Positions 45,265 to 55,201 of a DNA stretch of 64,000 nucleotides are shown here, piece by piece. Below the pieces are notes generated by a model. It was given only the letters and a program-made list of their open reading frames with translations. It was not told where the DNA came from and searched no databases. Every line of letters begins with the position of its first letter. Position 1 is the first letter of the stretch. This DNA comes from Methylobacterium brachiatum (GTDB taxonomy: Bacteria; Pseudomonadota; Alphaproteobacteria; Rhizobiales; Beijerinckiaceae), in NCBI RefSeq assembly GCF_020523825.1, contig NZ_JAJALK010000002.1, forward strand, positions 62,001-126,000, in the 5' to 3' direction. A program made the translations under genes and the position numbers.

Positions 45265-47288
45265 CGCGGGATCCTGCGGATCTCGAGGGGACGCCCGGCC
45301 TCGACCGGCAGGCTGGTGAGCCGCCGCTCGAACCGGGCCGCGTCGAACCGGTCGCCCCGCGCCTCCGCGGAGAGAAAGAACCGGTCGTCCGAGGCGCGCA
45401 GGAAGCCCGGGATGTTGAAGGCCGGGTGGTTCAGCCGCGGCAGGCGGTTGAGCACGAGCAGCGCGAGGTGGATCGCGATGCAGCCGGTCATCATCGCGAA
45501 GGAGATGCTCGGCACCACGAAGGACGGCCAGGACAGGCGCGGGCGCCCGCCGATCAGGAACACGTAATCGTAGGCCGTGGCGTAGACGCACATCGCGTAG
45601 AAGCCCGCGCCGCCGAGCAGCGCGCCGGCGAGCGCGTAGGGCAGGATCGAGCGGCCCTCCAGGCCGAGCGCCCGCAAGGTCCGGGGCATCGGCACCGGCC
45701 CGTGCCCGTCGAGATGGACCTGGTCTGGCGGGCTGATCGACGACACCGCCTGCAGGGCGGCGGCGAGGTCGGACTGGCTGGCGAAGGTGGCGGACACGCC
45801 CCAGAGCGGCGCCGGCCCGGGATTCTCCTCCGGGCGGAGGGTGGCCCGGGACGCGGCCTCCCGGGCGGCGGCCTCGGTGCCCGGGGCCCGGGCGAGGGCC
45901 AGGCGCCGGCTCTCGATGATCGAGACCGCCGGCAGGTAGCGCAGGAACAGCAGCAGCAGGGTCAGGAACAGGCCGAGCGAGCCCGCGAAGGTGGCGATGC
46001 CCCAGGGATCCGGCCCGTAGGGCAGCCGCGAGGAGGGCAGGAAGTCCTGGGTCAGGGTGACGACCAGGACCATGACGTGGTCGGCATAGGCGCCGGCCGC
46101 CACGAGGAGCCCGACCGCGGCGAGCACCAGCGGCGCCGTGCGGGCGCGGGCCGACCACAGCACCTGCGCCGGCAGGACCAGGCCGAGGATCGCCGTCCAC
46201 GAAACCAGGGCGTGGTCGCCGGTCATGCGCCGCACCAGAACGCCCCGCGCCTCCGGATCGCCGTTGAGGAACGTGTCGAAATACTCGGCGGCGTAGCAAT
46301 AGGCGCTGGCGCAGCCGAGGCAGAGCAGCAGGCGGCCGAGCACGTCGAGGTGGCGCACGCTCACCAGGGCGTCGAGGCCGTAGACGATGCGGATCAGCAC
46401 CACGATCGCCGCGGTGACGCCGACGCCGGAATAGACCGCGTTCACCAGGAAGCTCACCGGCAGGAGCGTGCTGTGCCAGCCCGGCATCAGCGATCCGGCG
46501 AGCATCACCGAGGCGCCGGTCTGGACCGAGACGACCAGCAGCACGCCGAGCAGGGCCACCGTCCGGTAGGCCTGGACCCAGATCTGCCAATGGGCGGCCG
46601 AGCCGCGCCAGCCGGAGGCGACGATGCCGTAGATCTGCGCGCGCAGCAAAGCGAGCTTGCGGGTGCGGGCCTTGGCGTCGCTCTGGCGCATCGCCTCCAC
46701 GAAGGCGCGGTCGCGCAGGGTCGCGAGGTCCGGCAGCATCCCGATGAACCAGAGGCTCACGCAGATCACCAGGAAGGCGACGATGTCGATCGCGTCCCAC
46801 AGGAGCGGCGAGCGGAATTGCGGCCAGAGATTGTAGGTGTTGGGGTAGGGCAGGTTCCAGAAGAAGAACCACGGCCGCCCGAGATGGATGATCGGGTAGA
46901 GCCCGGCCGACGCGGTGGCGAGCAGCGCCAGGGTCTCGGCGATGCGGTTCACCGCCCCGCGCCACTCCGCCCCGAGCAGGAGCAGCACGGCCGAGACCAG
47001 CAGGCTGCCCGAGGCGACGCCGATCCACCAATCGTAGCTCGCGATGTCGAGCGCCCAGACGACGGCGTTGTTGTTGGCCCAGACCCCCGGCCCTGCATAG
47101 AGCAGGTAGCCGAGGGTGAAACCGAACACGCCGAGCAAGGCCACCGCCCCCGCGAAGGCGATCCACCAGCGGCGGTTGCGCGGATGGGTCAGCGGGATCG
47201 CCGCCACCGCGCCGCCGATGCCCTGGAGGGTTTCTTCCGGGCCGATCAGGGGGCCCGCGGGCTGGCCGCCGAAGAGGGCGCCGGACAT
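45261..47288 (-). CDS. actC: fused ActC-ActD, alternative complex III membrane subunits
   Basis: 675 residues in one frame. Residues 1 to about 470 are ActC (NrfD-like quinol-binding subunit): 'AIPLTHPRNRRWWIAFAGAV', 'IIHLGRPWFFFWNLPYPNTY', 'HSTLLPVSFLVNAVYSGVGV' and 'YAAEYFDTFLNGD'. Residues about 490-675 are ActD (DUF3341): 'PLWGVSATFASQSDLAAALQ', then TM pairs 'ILPYALAGALLGGAGFYAMC' and 'VPSISFAMMTGCIAIHLALL'. In the described complexes these are two proteins. Between them lies an Ala/Pro/Glu-rich linker and no stop. Starts 3 bases after actB ends. Confidence 0.93.
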   Translation of the reverse strand: MSGALFGGQPAGPLIGPEETLQGIGGAVAAIPLTHPRNRRWWIAFAGAVALLGVFGFTLGYLLYAGPGVWANNNAVVWALDIASYDWWIGVASGSLLVSAVLLLLGAEWRGAVNRIAETLALLATASAGLYPIIHLGRPWFFFWNLPYPNTYNLWPQFRSPLLWDAIDIVAFLVICVSLWFIGMLPDLATLRDRAFVEAMRQSDAKARTRKLALLRAQIYGIVASGWRGSAAHWQIWVQAYRTVALLGVLLVVSVQTGASVMLAGSLMPGWHSTLLPVSFLVNAVYSGVGVTAAIVVLIRIVYGLDALVSVRHLDVLGRLLLCLGCASAYCYAAEYFDTFLNGDPEARGVLVRRMTGDHALVSWTAILGLVLPAQVLWSARARTAPLVLAAVGLLVAAGAYADHVMVLVVTLTQDFLPSSRLPYGPDPWGIATFAGSLGLFLTLLLLFLRYLPAVSIIESRRLALARAPGTEAAAREAASRATLRPEENPGPAPLWGVSATFASQSDLAAALQAVSSISPPDQVHLDGHGPVPMPRTLRALGLEGRSILPYALAGALLGGAGFYAMCVYATAYDYVFLIGGRPRLSWPSFVVPSISFAMMTGCIAIHLALLVLNRLPRLNHPAFNIPGFLRASDDRFFLSAEARGDRFDAARFERRLTSLPVEAGRPLEIRRIPR

Positions 47289-47290
47289 GC

Positions 47291-50257
47291 TCAGCCCTCC
47301 CGTCCGGTGGGATCGGCCGCGGGCGCGAGCCCGGCGAGGTAGGTGGTGCGCGGGCGCGTGTTCAGGTGGCCGAGCAGCGCGTATTCCCGCGGATCCTTGC
47401 GGGCGGCCGAGACCCGGCTTCCCGGATCGGCGACGTTGCCGAAGGTGATCGCCCGGGTCGGGCAGGCGCCCTGGCAGGCGGTCTCGACGGCGCCGTCCGG
47501 GATCGGGGCATGCGCGTCCTTGGCGGAGGTGATCCGGGCCGCCGCGATGCGCTGGATGCAGTAGGTGCACTTCTCCATCACGCCGCGGGCGCGGACCGTG
47601 ACCTCGGGATTGCGCTGCTGCTGCTGCACCGGGGTCATCCCGCCTGTATAGTCCAGGTAGTTGAAGCGGCGGACCTTGTAGGGGCAGTAGCTCTGGCAGG
47701 TCCGGGTGCCGACGCAGCGGTTGTAGACCTGGAGGTTCAGGCCCTCGCTGTCGTGCAGGGTCGCCTCCACGGGGCAGCCGACCTCGCAGGGCGCCTGCTC
47801 GCAATGCATGCACGGCACCGGCTGGAAATGCGTCGCCGGCGCGTCGAGGTCGCCCGCGTAGTAGCGGTCGACCCGCAGCCAGCCCATCCAGCGCCCGAGC
47901 GCGACCTCCTCGCGCCCGACCACCGGGATGTTGTTCTCGGCCTGGCAGGCGGTGACGCAGGCGTTGCAACCGATGCAGGCATCGAGGTCGATCGCCATGC
48001 CCCATTGCGCCGCCTCGCCGGTGAGCTGGCGCTCCGGGGGCGGGTAGAACGAGGCCGGGGCCGCCGCGTCCTTGGGGTCGCCCACCGGGGCGGCGCCGAG
48101 AGCCTGGACCCGGACGATGTCCTGGCCCTCCATCGTGCCGAGGTTCTGGGTGGTCGCCGGCATCCGGCGTCGGCCGGTCTTGGTCAGCCGCGCCCCGGTG
48201 AGCCGCCAGGGCGTCGCGACGGGCCGCAGGGTGGCGGCGTCGTAGCCGAGGCCGTTCGAGAGGTGGTCCGGCACGTTGCGGCCGTAGCCGAGGCTCAGGG
48301 TCACGGTCTCGGCGGCCTGGCCGGGCAGGATCCAGGCGGCGCCCTCGACGGCGCGCCCGTCGGCCTCGACCCGCACGATATCGCCCATGGCGATGCCCTC
48401 GCGCTCGGCGAGATGCGGGCTGAGGGCGACGACGTTCTCCCAGACGATCTTGGTCAGGGGTTTGGGCAGCTCCTGCAGCCAGGCGAGGTCGGCATGGGTG
48501 CCGTCCCAGATCGTGGGATCGGGGCGGAACACCACCTCGATCCCGCCCGGAGCAGGCGCCGGAGGGACGGGGGGCGCCTCCTGGGTGAGGGCGACATCCT
48601 CGGCGGCGCCGGCGCTGTCCGGAAAGAAACCCCGGCGCAGGGCGTCGGCGAAGCGGGCCTCGAAGGCGGCCGCATCCTCACCCTCCTTCCGCCAGCGCGC
48701 CTTGACCAGGCCGAGCGCGTCCGCGCCGCCCTCGCTCCCGCGCCCATCGGTCAGGAAGGCCAGCATGTCCTGGAGGGTGCGGCCGTTATAGAGCGGCGCC
48801 ACCGTCGGCTGGATCAGCCCGACCGTGCCGTCGAGGGATCGCACGTCGCCCCAGGATTCGAGCGGGTGGGCGGTGGGCAGGTGCCAGTCGGCATGGGCCC
48901 CGGTCTCGTCGGCATAGAGCCCGGCATGGATCTTGAGCGGCACGCGCTCCATCCGGGCCGCGAAGTCGAGGGCGGCCGGGGCGTCGTAGACCGGGTTGGC
49001 GCCGAGCACGATCAGCACCTTGACGGCGCCGCGCTCCATCGCCTCCGCCAGTTCCGCCAGCGTGCCCGCGCCGTGCTCGACGACAGGCGCCGCGTGCCGC
49101 AGGGTCGCGCCGGTATTGCCCAGCGCGCCGTTCAGACGGTGGACCAGGGCGTGCAGGTCGGGGCTCGCGGTGAGCCCGGCGGTGACGATGCCGGCGCCCC
49201 GCGCCTCGGTCAGCGCCTTGGCGGCCCCCCGGACCCAGCGGGAGACCGGATCGTCGCCCCCGGGCGCCGCGCCGCCCCCGGCCACGCCCAGAAGATCATG
49301 CGCCAGGGCTTCGAGGCGGCCCTCCGGCACGGCCACCGCGTGATCCGCCTTGGCGCTGGTCAGCGTCGGGGTCGGCGCCGCGGCATGGAGGCTGAGGAGG
49401 CGGCCCTCGGCATAGGCCGCGCGGCGGCCCGCGCTCCAGCGCCCCGACAGGCCGACCTGGCCGGGGCCGAGATCGAGGAAGTCGCCGTCCAGGGCCACGA
49501 TGGTGCGCGCCCGGCCGAAATCCGGAATCGTCTCCAGCGGCCGTCCATAGGCGCGGCGCGCGCCCTCGTAGATCGCCTCGCGGCCCGCCCCGCCGCCGAC
49601 GAACCAGCGCGAGGCCGGATAGGCGGCCCGCATCCGGGCGATCTGCGCCGCCACGGTGGGCGAGGTCACCGGCCCGGTCAGCACCGCGATCCCCTCGCCC
49701 CCGGCCGCGTGCCAGGCCGGCATCTGCGCCTGGAGCTCCGCCCGGAACGCCGCCCAGGAGCTCGGCTTGCCGAGATGCTGCACCGCCTGGGAGCGGAACG
49801 GATCGTAGAGGCCGAGCACCGAGGCCTGCGCCAGCACGTCGGTGCCGCCGAGGCTCCAGGGATGCTCGGGATTGCCCTCGATCTTCAGGGGCCGCCCGTT
49901 GCGGGTGGTGACCAGGATGCCGTTGCCGAACCCGTCGAACACGGCCGAGGAGGCGTAGGACAGGTCCGTGCCCGGCACGATCCGCTCGGGCTGGTTGACG
50001 TAGGGCACCTCGTAATCCCGGCTCGCGCCGCCGCCGCAGGCGGTGAGGCCGCCGAGCGCGAAGGAGGCGGCCATCAGCTTCAGGAAGCCGCGCCGCTCCG
50101 GGGAGGCCGCGAGCCGGGCCGCGGAGGGGAACTCGGCCGCGAGGTAGTCGCGGAATTCCGGGCTGTCGGCGACGGCGTCGAGGCTGCGCCAGAAGCGCGG
50201 GCCGTCGCTGCCGGCGAGCTTCTCGCGCAGGGACGCGATGTCGGATCCGCTGGTCAT
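47291..50257 (-). CDS. actB: alternative complex III subunit ActB (molybdopterin-like plus iron-sulfur)
   Basis: 988 residues. A twin-arginine signal ('ERRGFLKLMAASFALGGL', then 'TACGGG') exports the folded protein to the periplasmic side. Residues to about 740 are a molybdopterin-oxidoreductase fold, which in ActB holds no cofactor. The C-terminal ferredoxin domain has four cysteine groups: 'CIGCNACVTAC', 'CMHCEQAPCEVGC', 'CVGTRTCQSYCP', and 'CTYC' with 'CQGACP'. These total fifteen cysteines, as expected for three 4Fe-4S and one 3Fe-4S clusters. Start ATG 50257 overlaps the actA stop. Confidence 0.95.
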   Translation of the reverse strand: MTSGSDIASLREKLAGSDGPRFWRSLDAVADSPEFRDYLAAEFPSAARLAASPERRGFLKLMAASFALGGLTACGGGASRDYEVPYVNQPERIVPGTDLSYASSAVFDGFGNGILVTTRNGRPLKIEGNPEHPWSLGGTDVLAQASVLGLYDPFRSQAVQHLGKPSSWAAFRAELQAQMPAWHAAGGEGIAVLTGPVTSPTVAAQIARMRAAYPASRWFVGGGAGREAIYEGARRAYGRPLETIPDFGRARTIVALDGDFLDLGPGQVGLSGRWSAGRRAAYAEGRLLSLHAAAPTPTLTSAKADHAVAVPEGRLEALAHDLLGVAGGGAAPGGDDPVSRWVRGAAKALTEARGAGIVTAGLTASPDLHALVHRLNGALGNTGATLRHAAPVVEHGAGTLAELAEAMERGAVKVLIVLGANPVYDAPAALDFAARMERVPLKIHAGLYADETGAHADWHLPTAHPLESWGDVRSLDGTVGLIQPTVAPLYNGRTLQDMLAFLTDGRGSEGGADALGLVKARWRKEGEDAAAFEARFADALRRGFFPDSAGAAEDVALTQEAPPVPPAPAPGGIEVVFRPDPTIWDGTHADLAWLQELPKPLTKIVWENVVALSPHLAEREGIAMGDIVRVEADGRAVEGAAWILPGQAAETVTLSLGYGRNVPDHLSNGLGYDAATLRPVATPWRLTGARLTKTGRRRMPATTQNLGTMEGQDIVRVQALGAAPVGDPKDAAAPASFYPPPERQLTGEAAQWGMAIDLDACIGCNACVTACQAENNIPVVGREEVALGRWMGWLRVDRYYAGDLDAPATHFQPVPCMHCEQAPCEVGCPVEATLHDSEGLNLQVYNRCVGTRTCQSYCPYKVRRFNYLDYTGGMTPVQQQQRNPEVTVRARGVMEKCTYCIQRIAAARITSAKDAHAPIPDGAVETACQGACPTRAITFGNVADPGSRVSAARKDPREYALLGHLNTRPRTTYLAGLAPAADPTGREG

Positions 50258-50913
50258 CGGTGGCAGATCCCGCACTCGGTCAGCCGCGAACCGCCGCGGA
50301 TATGGTACTCGGCCACCAGCTTCGGCCCGAGCGTCGCCTGGTCGGCCGGCGGCTTCCAGGTCATGTTCCAGACCTGGTCGGGCGTGCGGACGTATTTCTC
50401 CGGCGCCTGATGGCAATCGAGGCAGAACTGCATCTCAAAGGCGTTGGCTCGGTAGGTCATCTGCATCGACGTGACATCGCCGTGGCAGGTCGAGCAGCCG
50501 ATCCCCTTCGTCACATGCACCGAGTGGTTGTAGTAGACGTATTGCGGCAGCTTGTTCAGCCGGACCCATTCCAGCGGCTTGTCCTGCGCGTAGCTGTCGC
50601 GCACCGGCTTGAGCATGTCCGAGCCGGTCCAGATCTGCGAATGGCAGGTCATGCAGGTATGGGTCGGCGGGATGCCGGCCGAGGCCACCTTGTCGACGGT
50701 GGTGTGGCAGTAGCGGCAATCGATGCCGAGCTCGCCCGAATGGTGCTTGTGGCTGAACGGCACCGGCTGGGCCGGGGCGATGCCGACCCCCGTGACGTAG
50801 TTCGAGCGCACGATCCCGGCCGCCAGAACCGGCAGGCCGACCAGGCAGGCCACGCCGGTCATCAGGGCGAGCCGGTAGACCGCGTCCGCGCCGGGCGTGA
50901 ACAGCTGCGCCAT
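50254..50913 (-). CDS. actA: alternative complex III pentahaem cytochrome c ActA
   Basis: 219 residues, first gene of the operon. One N-terminal TM anchor (about 15-33). Five c-type haem motifs: CRYCH (66-70), CMTCH (87-91), CSTCH (140-144), CLDCH (164-168) and CGICH (214-218). ActA forms the haem wire of the complex together with ActE. The operon promoter should lie in 50914-51292, shared with the divergent ABC-like gene. Confidence 0.95.
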   Translation of the reverse strand: MAQLFTPGADAVYRLALMTGVACLVGLPVLAAGIVRSNYVTGVGIAPAQPVPFSHKHHSGELGIDCRYCHTTVDKVASAGIPPTHTCMTCHSQIWTGSDMLKPVRDSYAQDKPLEWVRLNKLPQYVYYNHSVHVTKGIGCSTCHGDVTSMQMTYRANAFEMQFCLDCHQAPEKYVRTPDQVWNMTWKPPADQATLGPKLVAEYHIRGGSRLTECGICHR

Positions 50914-51292
50914 CAGGTGCGCCCGCCGGACAGGCCAGCACGCCCGGAAGGCGCGAAGGTCCGGTCGTCGGGTTCGATCTGCTCAGCCTCGCGCCGCAAG
51001 CGTCGCCCCACCATTGGTCCCGGGTTGAAGTGTGCGGTGCACCGGATCGCTCGCGCAATGCGACCAAAGCGGCCGGGCCCCGGGGCGGCCGCACCGCGAC
51101 CGTCCCGGATGCCTCGCTGCCGAACCTAGAGCTTTTCCAGACGAGGGCTAGAACATGGATCAGAATGCCGGCCGCCGCGTGCGCCGGCTCCGCGCCACTT
51201 CCCGCCGGCGGCGCGAGGGCCTATGCGCTGCCTGACCAGGATCCGGCGGCCCGATCCCGCCGCCGCCCAAACCGGACTCGCCCCGGAGCCCT
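50914..51292. other. divergent promoter region between actA and the ABC-like gene
   Basis: 379 bases without a convincing gene. It contains GC-rich inverted segments (for example GGCCGGGCCCCGG near 51070). An Arg-rich 26-codon frame at 51154-51234 has no convincing ribosome site. It should carry promoters for the act-cox operon (leftward) and the gene at 51293 (rightward); no consensus was clear by eye. Confidence 0.5.
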
Positions 51293-53881
51293 ATGGATTC
51301 CGATCCCATCGTCCTGACCTGGCGCGCGGCCCGCCGCCTGCACGCTTCCGCGGCCGCCCTCGCGGTCGGCATCGGCGCCCCGCTCTGCGCGCTCGCCCTC
51401 CTGTGCCTGCGGGATCTGGTCGCGGTGCTGCCGCACGACGAGGCGCCGACGCTGCGGTTCCTGCGGCTCGCCCTGTCGCTGCCCGGCCGCGAGATCGTGC
51501 TGGCCCCCGGCTTCCCGATGCGCCCGGTCGACCTGGAGCTCGCCGCCTTCCTGTGCATCGCCGTCTGCGCCCTGGCCCTGGCGGGGATCGGCTGGGTCGT
51601 GGCGCGCCTGTGCTTCAAGGCCCAGAACCGGGCCGCGGACGCGGTCCGGGAGAACGTCCTGCGGGCGATCCTCGACGCGCCGGCCGGGGCCCGGGACGAG
51701 GCCCGCAGCCTGGCGCGCCTCGTCGGCGAGGTTCTGGGCCGGGGCGACCGGCTGCTCGCCGCCGGGATCGTCGTGCCGGCGATGACCCTGGCCGCCCTGC
51801 TCCTGGCGCTCGGCTTCGCGGGGCTGGCCGCGCCCCGGCTGATCCCGACCGCGGCGATCGGGCTGGCGGCGATCGGGCTCGCCTACGGGCTGGTTCTGGA
51901 GCGCGCCCGGGACCGGCAGGACCTGCGGCTGCGCACGAGCACCCGCGCCGAGACGAACCTGAACGACCTGGTGCGGCGGCTGCCGGCGGTCCGTGTCCAC
52001 GGGGCCGCCGCCCTCGAGCGGACGCGCATCGCCGCCCGGGTCGCGGCGATGCGCACCAATGTGGCCCGGGCCGAGGCGCGGCTGGCCTATGCCCGGGCGC
52101 CGGCGCTGGCCCTGGCGGTGATCCTGCCGGCGATCGCCGTCGGCACGGCCCTGTGGCGCTCCGCGACGCCGGGCGCCCCGCCGGCACCGCCGGTCGATCC
52201 CGCCGCGCTCCTGGCTGCCACCGGGGCGTTCGGCCTCGCCGGCTGGCTCGCGGCGATCTGTGCCCGGCTCTGGACGGTGCGCAAATCGGTCCGCCCGCGC
52301 TTCCGGGACGTCGCGCGCATCATCGCCCAGCTGCAGGGACGGCAGGCGCGGGCGCCCCGGACCGGGGTCGCGCCGCCGCTGCCCCGCTCCGGAATCCTGG
52401 CGACCCAGGGGGTCGGCGCCTTCGATCCGGCCACGGGCGAGCGGCTGACCGGCGTCGACGTCGCCGTCACCATGCCGGGCCACGTGGCGATCACCGGCAG
52501 CCGGGGCAGCGGCGCCCGGGTGCTGGCGGCCGTGCTGGCCGGCCAGGTCGAGCCGACCGCGGGCGCCGTCACCTATGCGGGCTCCGACCTGCGCGGCTTC
52601 GACGCCGCCGAGCGCGCCCGCCGCATCGCCTTCGCGGCCGGGGAGGCGATCCTGATGGAGGGCTCGCTCCGCCAGAACCTGCTCTACGGCACCGAGCCGG
52701 CCAACGCCCCCGACGACATCGCGCTGATCGGGATCTGCCGGCTCGCGGGGCTCGACAGTTTCGTCTACGCCCGCGGCCTCACCGGCCGCCTGGACCCGGC
52801 CAGCCAGCCCCGTCTGGCGGCGGCGATCGTCGCCGCCCGCCGGACCATGCGGGCAGCCCTGGCCGCCAAGGGGGCCGAGCGGCTGGTCGAGCCGTTCGAC
52901 CCGGACCGCTACAACCACCAGGCCAGCATCGGCGAGAACATCCTGTTCGGCGAGCCGGTGGGCGGCGCCTTCGCGCCCCTGCGGTTCGCCCGCCACCCCT
53001 ACCTGCGGGCGGTGCTGGAGGCCGAGGAGCTGGTGCGCCCCCTCACCGAGATCGGTCTGGCGGTCGCCCGCAGCACGGTGGAGATCTTCGCCGACCTGCC
53101 CAACGACCATTCGCTCTTCGACAATTACTCGCTGTTCCAGGCCTCGGAGCGCGGCTACTTCGAAGACCTCGTCGTCCGCCTGCCGAATGCCGCGAGCCTG
53201 CGCCGCGGGCCCGCCGGCCAGCGCGATCGCACGCGGCTGATCGGCCTCGCCCTGCGCTACAGCGAATCCCGCCACCGCTTCGGGCTGATCGACGCCGCCT
53301 TCGAGCAGCGCCTCGTGCAGGCGCGCCGCTCGTTCGCCCGGATGCTGCCGCCGCATCTCGCAGGCGCCGTCGAGTTCCACGATCCCAGCCGGGTCAATCC
53401 GGCGGCGAGCCTGGAGGAGAACCTCTTGTTCGGCCGGATCAGCCTCGGCGAGGCCAATGCCGAGCCGCGGGTGCGGGCGCTGGTGCAGCGCGTTCTCGCC
53501 GACGAGGGGCTCGAAGCCTCCGTCTACAGCCTCGGCCTGGACAGCAAGGTCGAGATCCAGCCCAGCACCGGCGCGCTGACGGACGGCGCCATCAACGCCC
53601 GGGAGCGCGTCGCGATCGAGCTGGCCCGCTGCCTCGCCCGCGAGCCCGACATCCTGGTCGTCGCAGTGGCGCTCGAGGACCGCACGGTCGAGGGCGTGCG
53701 CGAGCGCCTCGCCCGGCTCCGGCAGGCGAGGGCCGGCCGCGGCTTCATCGTCTGCCTGCCCGAAGCGGGCGTGTCCGACGGGATCGAGCCGTTCGACGCG
53801 GTGATCGCGGTGGAGAACAGCGCCCTGGCCGCGCCCCCGGTCCGCGAGACGGCCGAGGAAGCGGAGCCTGCCCTCGCCTGA
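51293..53881 (+). CDS. ABC exporter-like protein with degenerate nucleotide-binding region
   Basis: 862 residues. The N-terminal 330 residues contain several TM segments ('LEAAFLC'-type helices near 85 and 'VVPAMTLAALLLALGFAGLA' near 160) and resemble the membrane half of a type IV ABC exporter. The following NBD is abnormal. Walker A reads 'GSRGSGAR' (402-409), lacking the Lys. The signature is 'LTDGAINARERVAIELARC' from 762 instead of LSGGQ. The Walker B strand 'DILVVAVALED' lacks the catalytic Asp-Glu. Three copies of an 'xSLxxNLLFG' element follow each other: near 455 ('EGSLRQNLLYG'), 541 ('QASIGENILFG') and 702 ('AASLEENLLFG'). Probably not a normal ATPase. Function unknown. Confidence 0.8.
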   Translation: MDSDPIVLTWRAARRLHASAAALAVGIGAPLCALALLCLRDLVAVLPHDEAPTLRFLRLALSLPGREIVLAPGFPMRPVDLELAAFLCIAVCALALAGIGWVVARLCFKAQNRAADAVRENVLRAILDAPAGARDEARSLARLVGEVLGRGDRLLAAGIVVPAMTLAALLLALGFAGLAAPRLIPTAAIGLAAIGLAYGLVLERARDRQDLRLRTSTRAETNLNDLVRRLPAVRVHGAAALERTRIAARVAAMRTNVARAEARLAYARAPALALAVILPAIAVGTALWRSATPGAPPAPPVDPAALLAATGAFGLAGWLAAICARLWTVRKSVRPRFRDVARIIAQLQGRQARAPRTGVAPPLPRSGILATQGVGAFDPATGERLTGVDVAVTMPGHVAITGSRGSGARVLAAVLAGQVEPTAGAVTYAGSDLRGFDAAERARRIAFAAGEAILMEGSLRQNLLYGTEPANAPDDIALIGICRLAGLDSFVYARGLTGRLDPASQPRLAAAIVAARRTMRAALAAKGAERLVEPFDPDRYNHQASIGENILFGEPVGGAFAPLRFARHPYLRAVLEAEELVRPLTEIGLAVARSTVEIFADLPNDHSLFDNYSLFQASERGYFEDLVVRLPNAASLRRGPAGQRDRTRLIGLALRYSESRHRFGLIDAAFEQRLVQARRSFARMLPPHLAGAVEFHDPSRVNPAASLEENLLFGRISLGEANAEPRVRALVQRVLADEGLEASVYSLGLDSKVEIQPSTGALTDGAINARERVAIELARCLAREPDILVVAVALEDRTVEGVRERLARLRQARAGRGFIVCLPEAGVSDGIEPFDAVIAVENSALAAPPVRETAEEAEPALA

Positions 53882-54000
53882 GCGGCGGGCCGGCGACCGC
53901 GCCGGCCTCACGACGGCCGCAATGGCCCGTCAGGTCGGGACGCCGTGCTCGACCGGCACGCCACGCCTTCGCCCGGCCGATCCAGCGCGGACGGTTCATG

Positions 54001-55201
54001 CCTCTCCCGATCCCGAGATCCTTCGCCGCCGGCCTCGTGCTCCTGACCGTCTGCGGCCCGGTCGCGGCGCAGGCCGGGAAGGCCGACGCGCCGATCCCGG
54101 CCGCGACGCTCGCCCTGATGGCGCAGAAGGGCACCACGGCCGCCGCCCCGGTGCTGTTCCGGGCCTACAAGAAGGAATCCGAGATCGAGGTCTGGAAGAA
54201 GGGCCCGGCCGGGTTCGTCCACATCAAGACCTTTCCGATCTGCCGCTGGTCCGGCCAGCTCGGGCCCAAGCGCAAGAGCGGCGACCGGCAGACCCCGGAG
54301 GGGTTCTACATGGTGCCCAAGCGCCAGATGAACCCGAACTCGCATTACTACCTGTCCTTCGACGTCGGCTATCCCAACGCCTACGACCGCGCCCATGGCG
54401 GCACCGGCTCGGCCGTGATGGTCCACGGCATCTGCTCGTCGATGGGCTGCTTCGCCATGACCGACGCCACGGTCGGCGAGATCTACGCCATCGCGCGCGA
54501 GGCCCTGAACGGCGGGCAGGCGGCCTTCCAGTTCCAGTCCTACCCGTTCCGGATGAGCGCCGAGAACATGGCCCGTCACCGGGCCGACCCGAACATCGCG
54601 TTCTGGCGCGAGCTGAAGGCCGGGTCCGACCGGTTCGAGGCGAGCCGGGAGGAGCTTCAGGTCTCGGTGGTCGCCGGCCGCTACGCCTTCGCGCCGTCCC
54701 GGGATCCCGCCCGGGAGGCCGCCGTCGCGACCTATCACGCCGTCGAGGAGGCGCGCATGGCCGCGCTCGCGGAAGCCGGCGAGCCGGCCGTGCGCACCAC
54801 CTATTCCGACGGCGGCCAGCACGCCTTCTGGGCGGCCTACACGGCCCGGGGCGGCGCCGTCGGCGACATCAGCCGGCCGGAGGCGCTGGCCTATGCCGGC
54901 CAGGAGGTGGTGGTCGTGCCGGGCCACCGGGCGCCGCGCCCGGTGCCGGAATCCGTCTGGGCCGCCTGGGCCGCGCCGGATTCGGGGCTGGCGCTGCGGC
55001 AGATGGCCGGCTTCGTCCCGTCCTACGAGCGCGCGCCCGACCCGTTCGGGGCCCTGGCAGGGCCGCCTCCCGGCGCGCTACAGCGACGCCCTGCCGTCCC
55101 TGCTGGCGGCGGGCCTGGCCGATTCGCGCGGCGCCGTCGCCGGACACCCGATTCCCGCCGGCGCGGGGGCCGGCCTGATCGCCTCGGCCGAGCGTCTCTA
55201 G
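54001..55201 (+). CDS. YafK-type L,D-transpeptidase with a probable frameshift near its 3' end
   Basis: Signal peptide 'FAAGLVLLTVCGPVAAQA'. The YkuD domain carries 'FPICRWSGQLGPKRKSGDRQ' (in part), 'TPEGFYMVPKRQMNPNSHYY' and the catalytic 'MVHGICSSMGCFAMTD' (HGxxxSxGC with the active Cys), as in murein L,D-transpeptidases of the YafK group. From about 55060 the coding signal moves one base (frame 1 to frame 2). The shifted frame gives 'ARYSDALPSLLAAGLADSRG' with high third-position GC and stops at 55201. Unshifted, the frame runs on with Arg-rich nonsense to 55401, into the next gene. The catalytic domain is intact either way. Confidence 0.8.

Noticed and set aside
51154..51234. 26-codon Arg-rich frame starting ATG GAT CAG upstream of the ABC-like gene
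   Set aside because: No convincing ribosome site, and Arg-rich frames are expected by chance in this composition.
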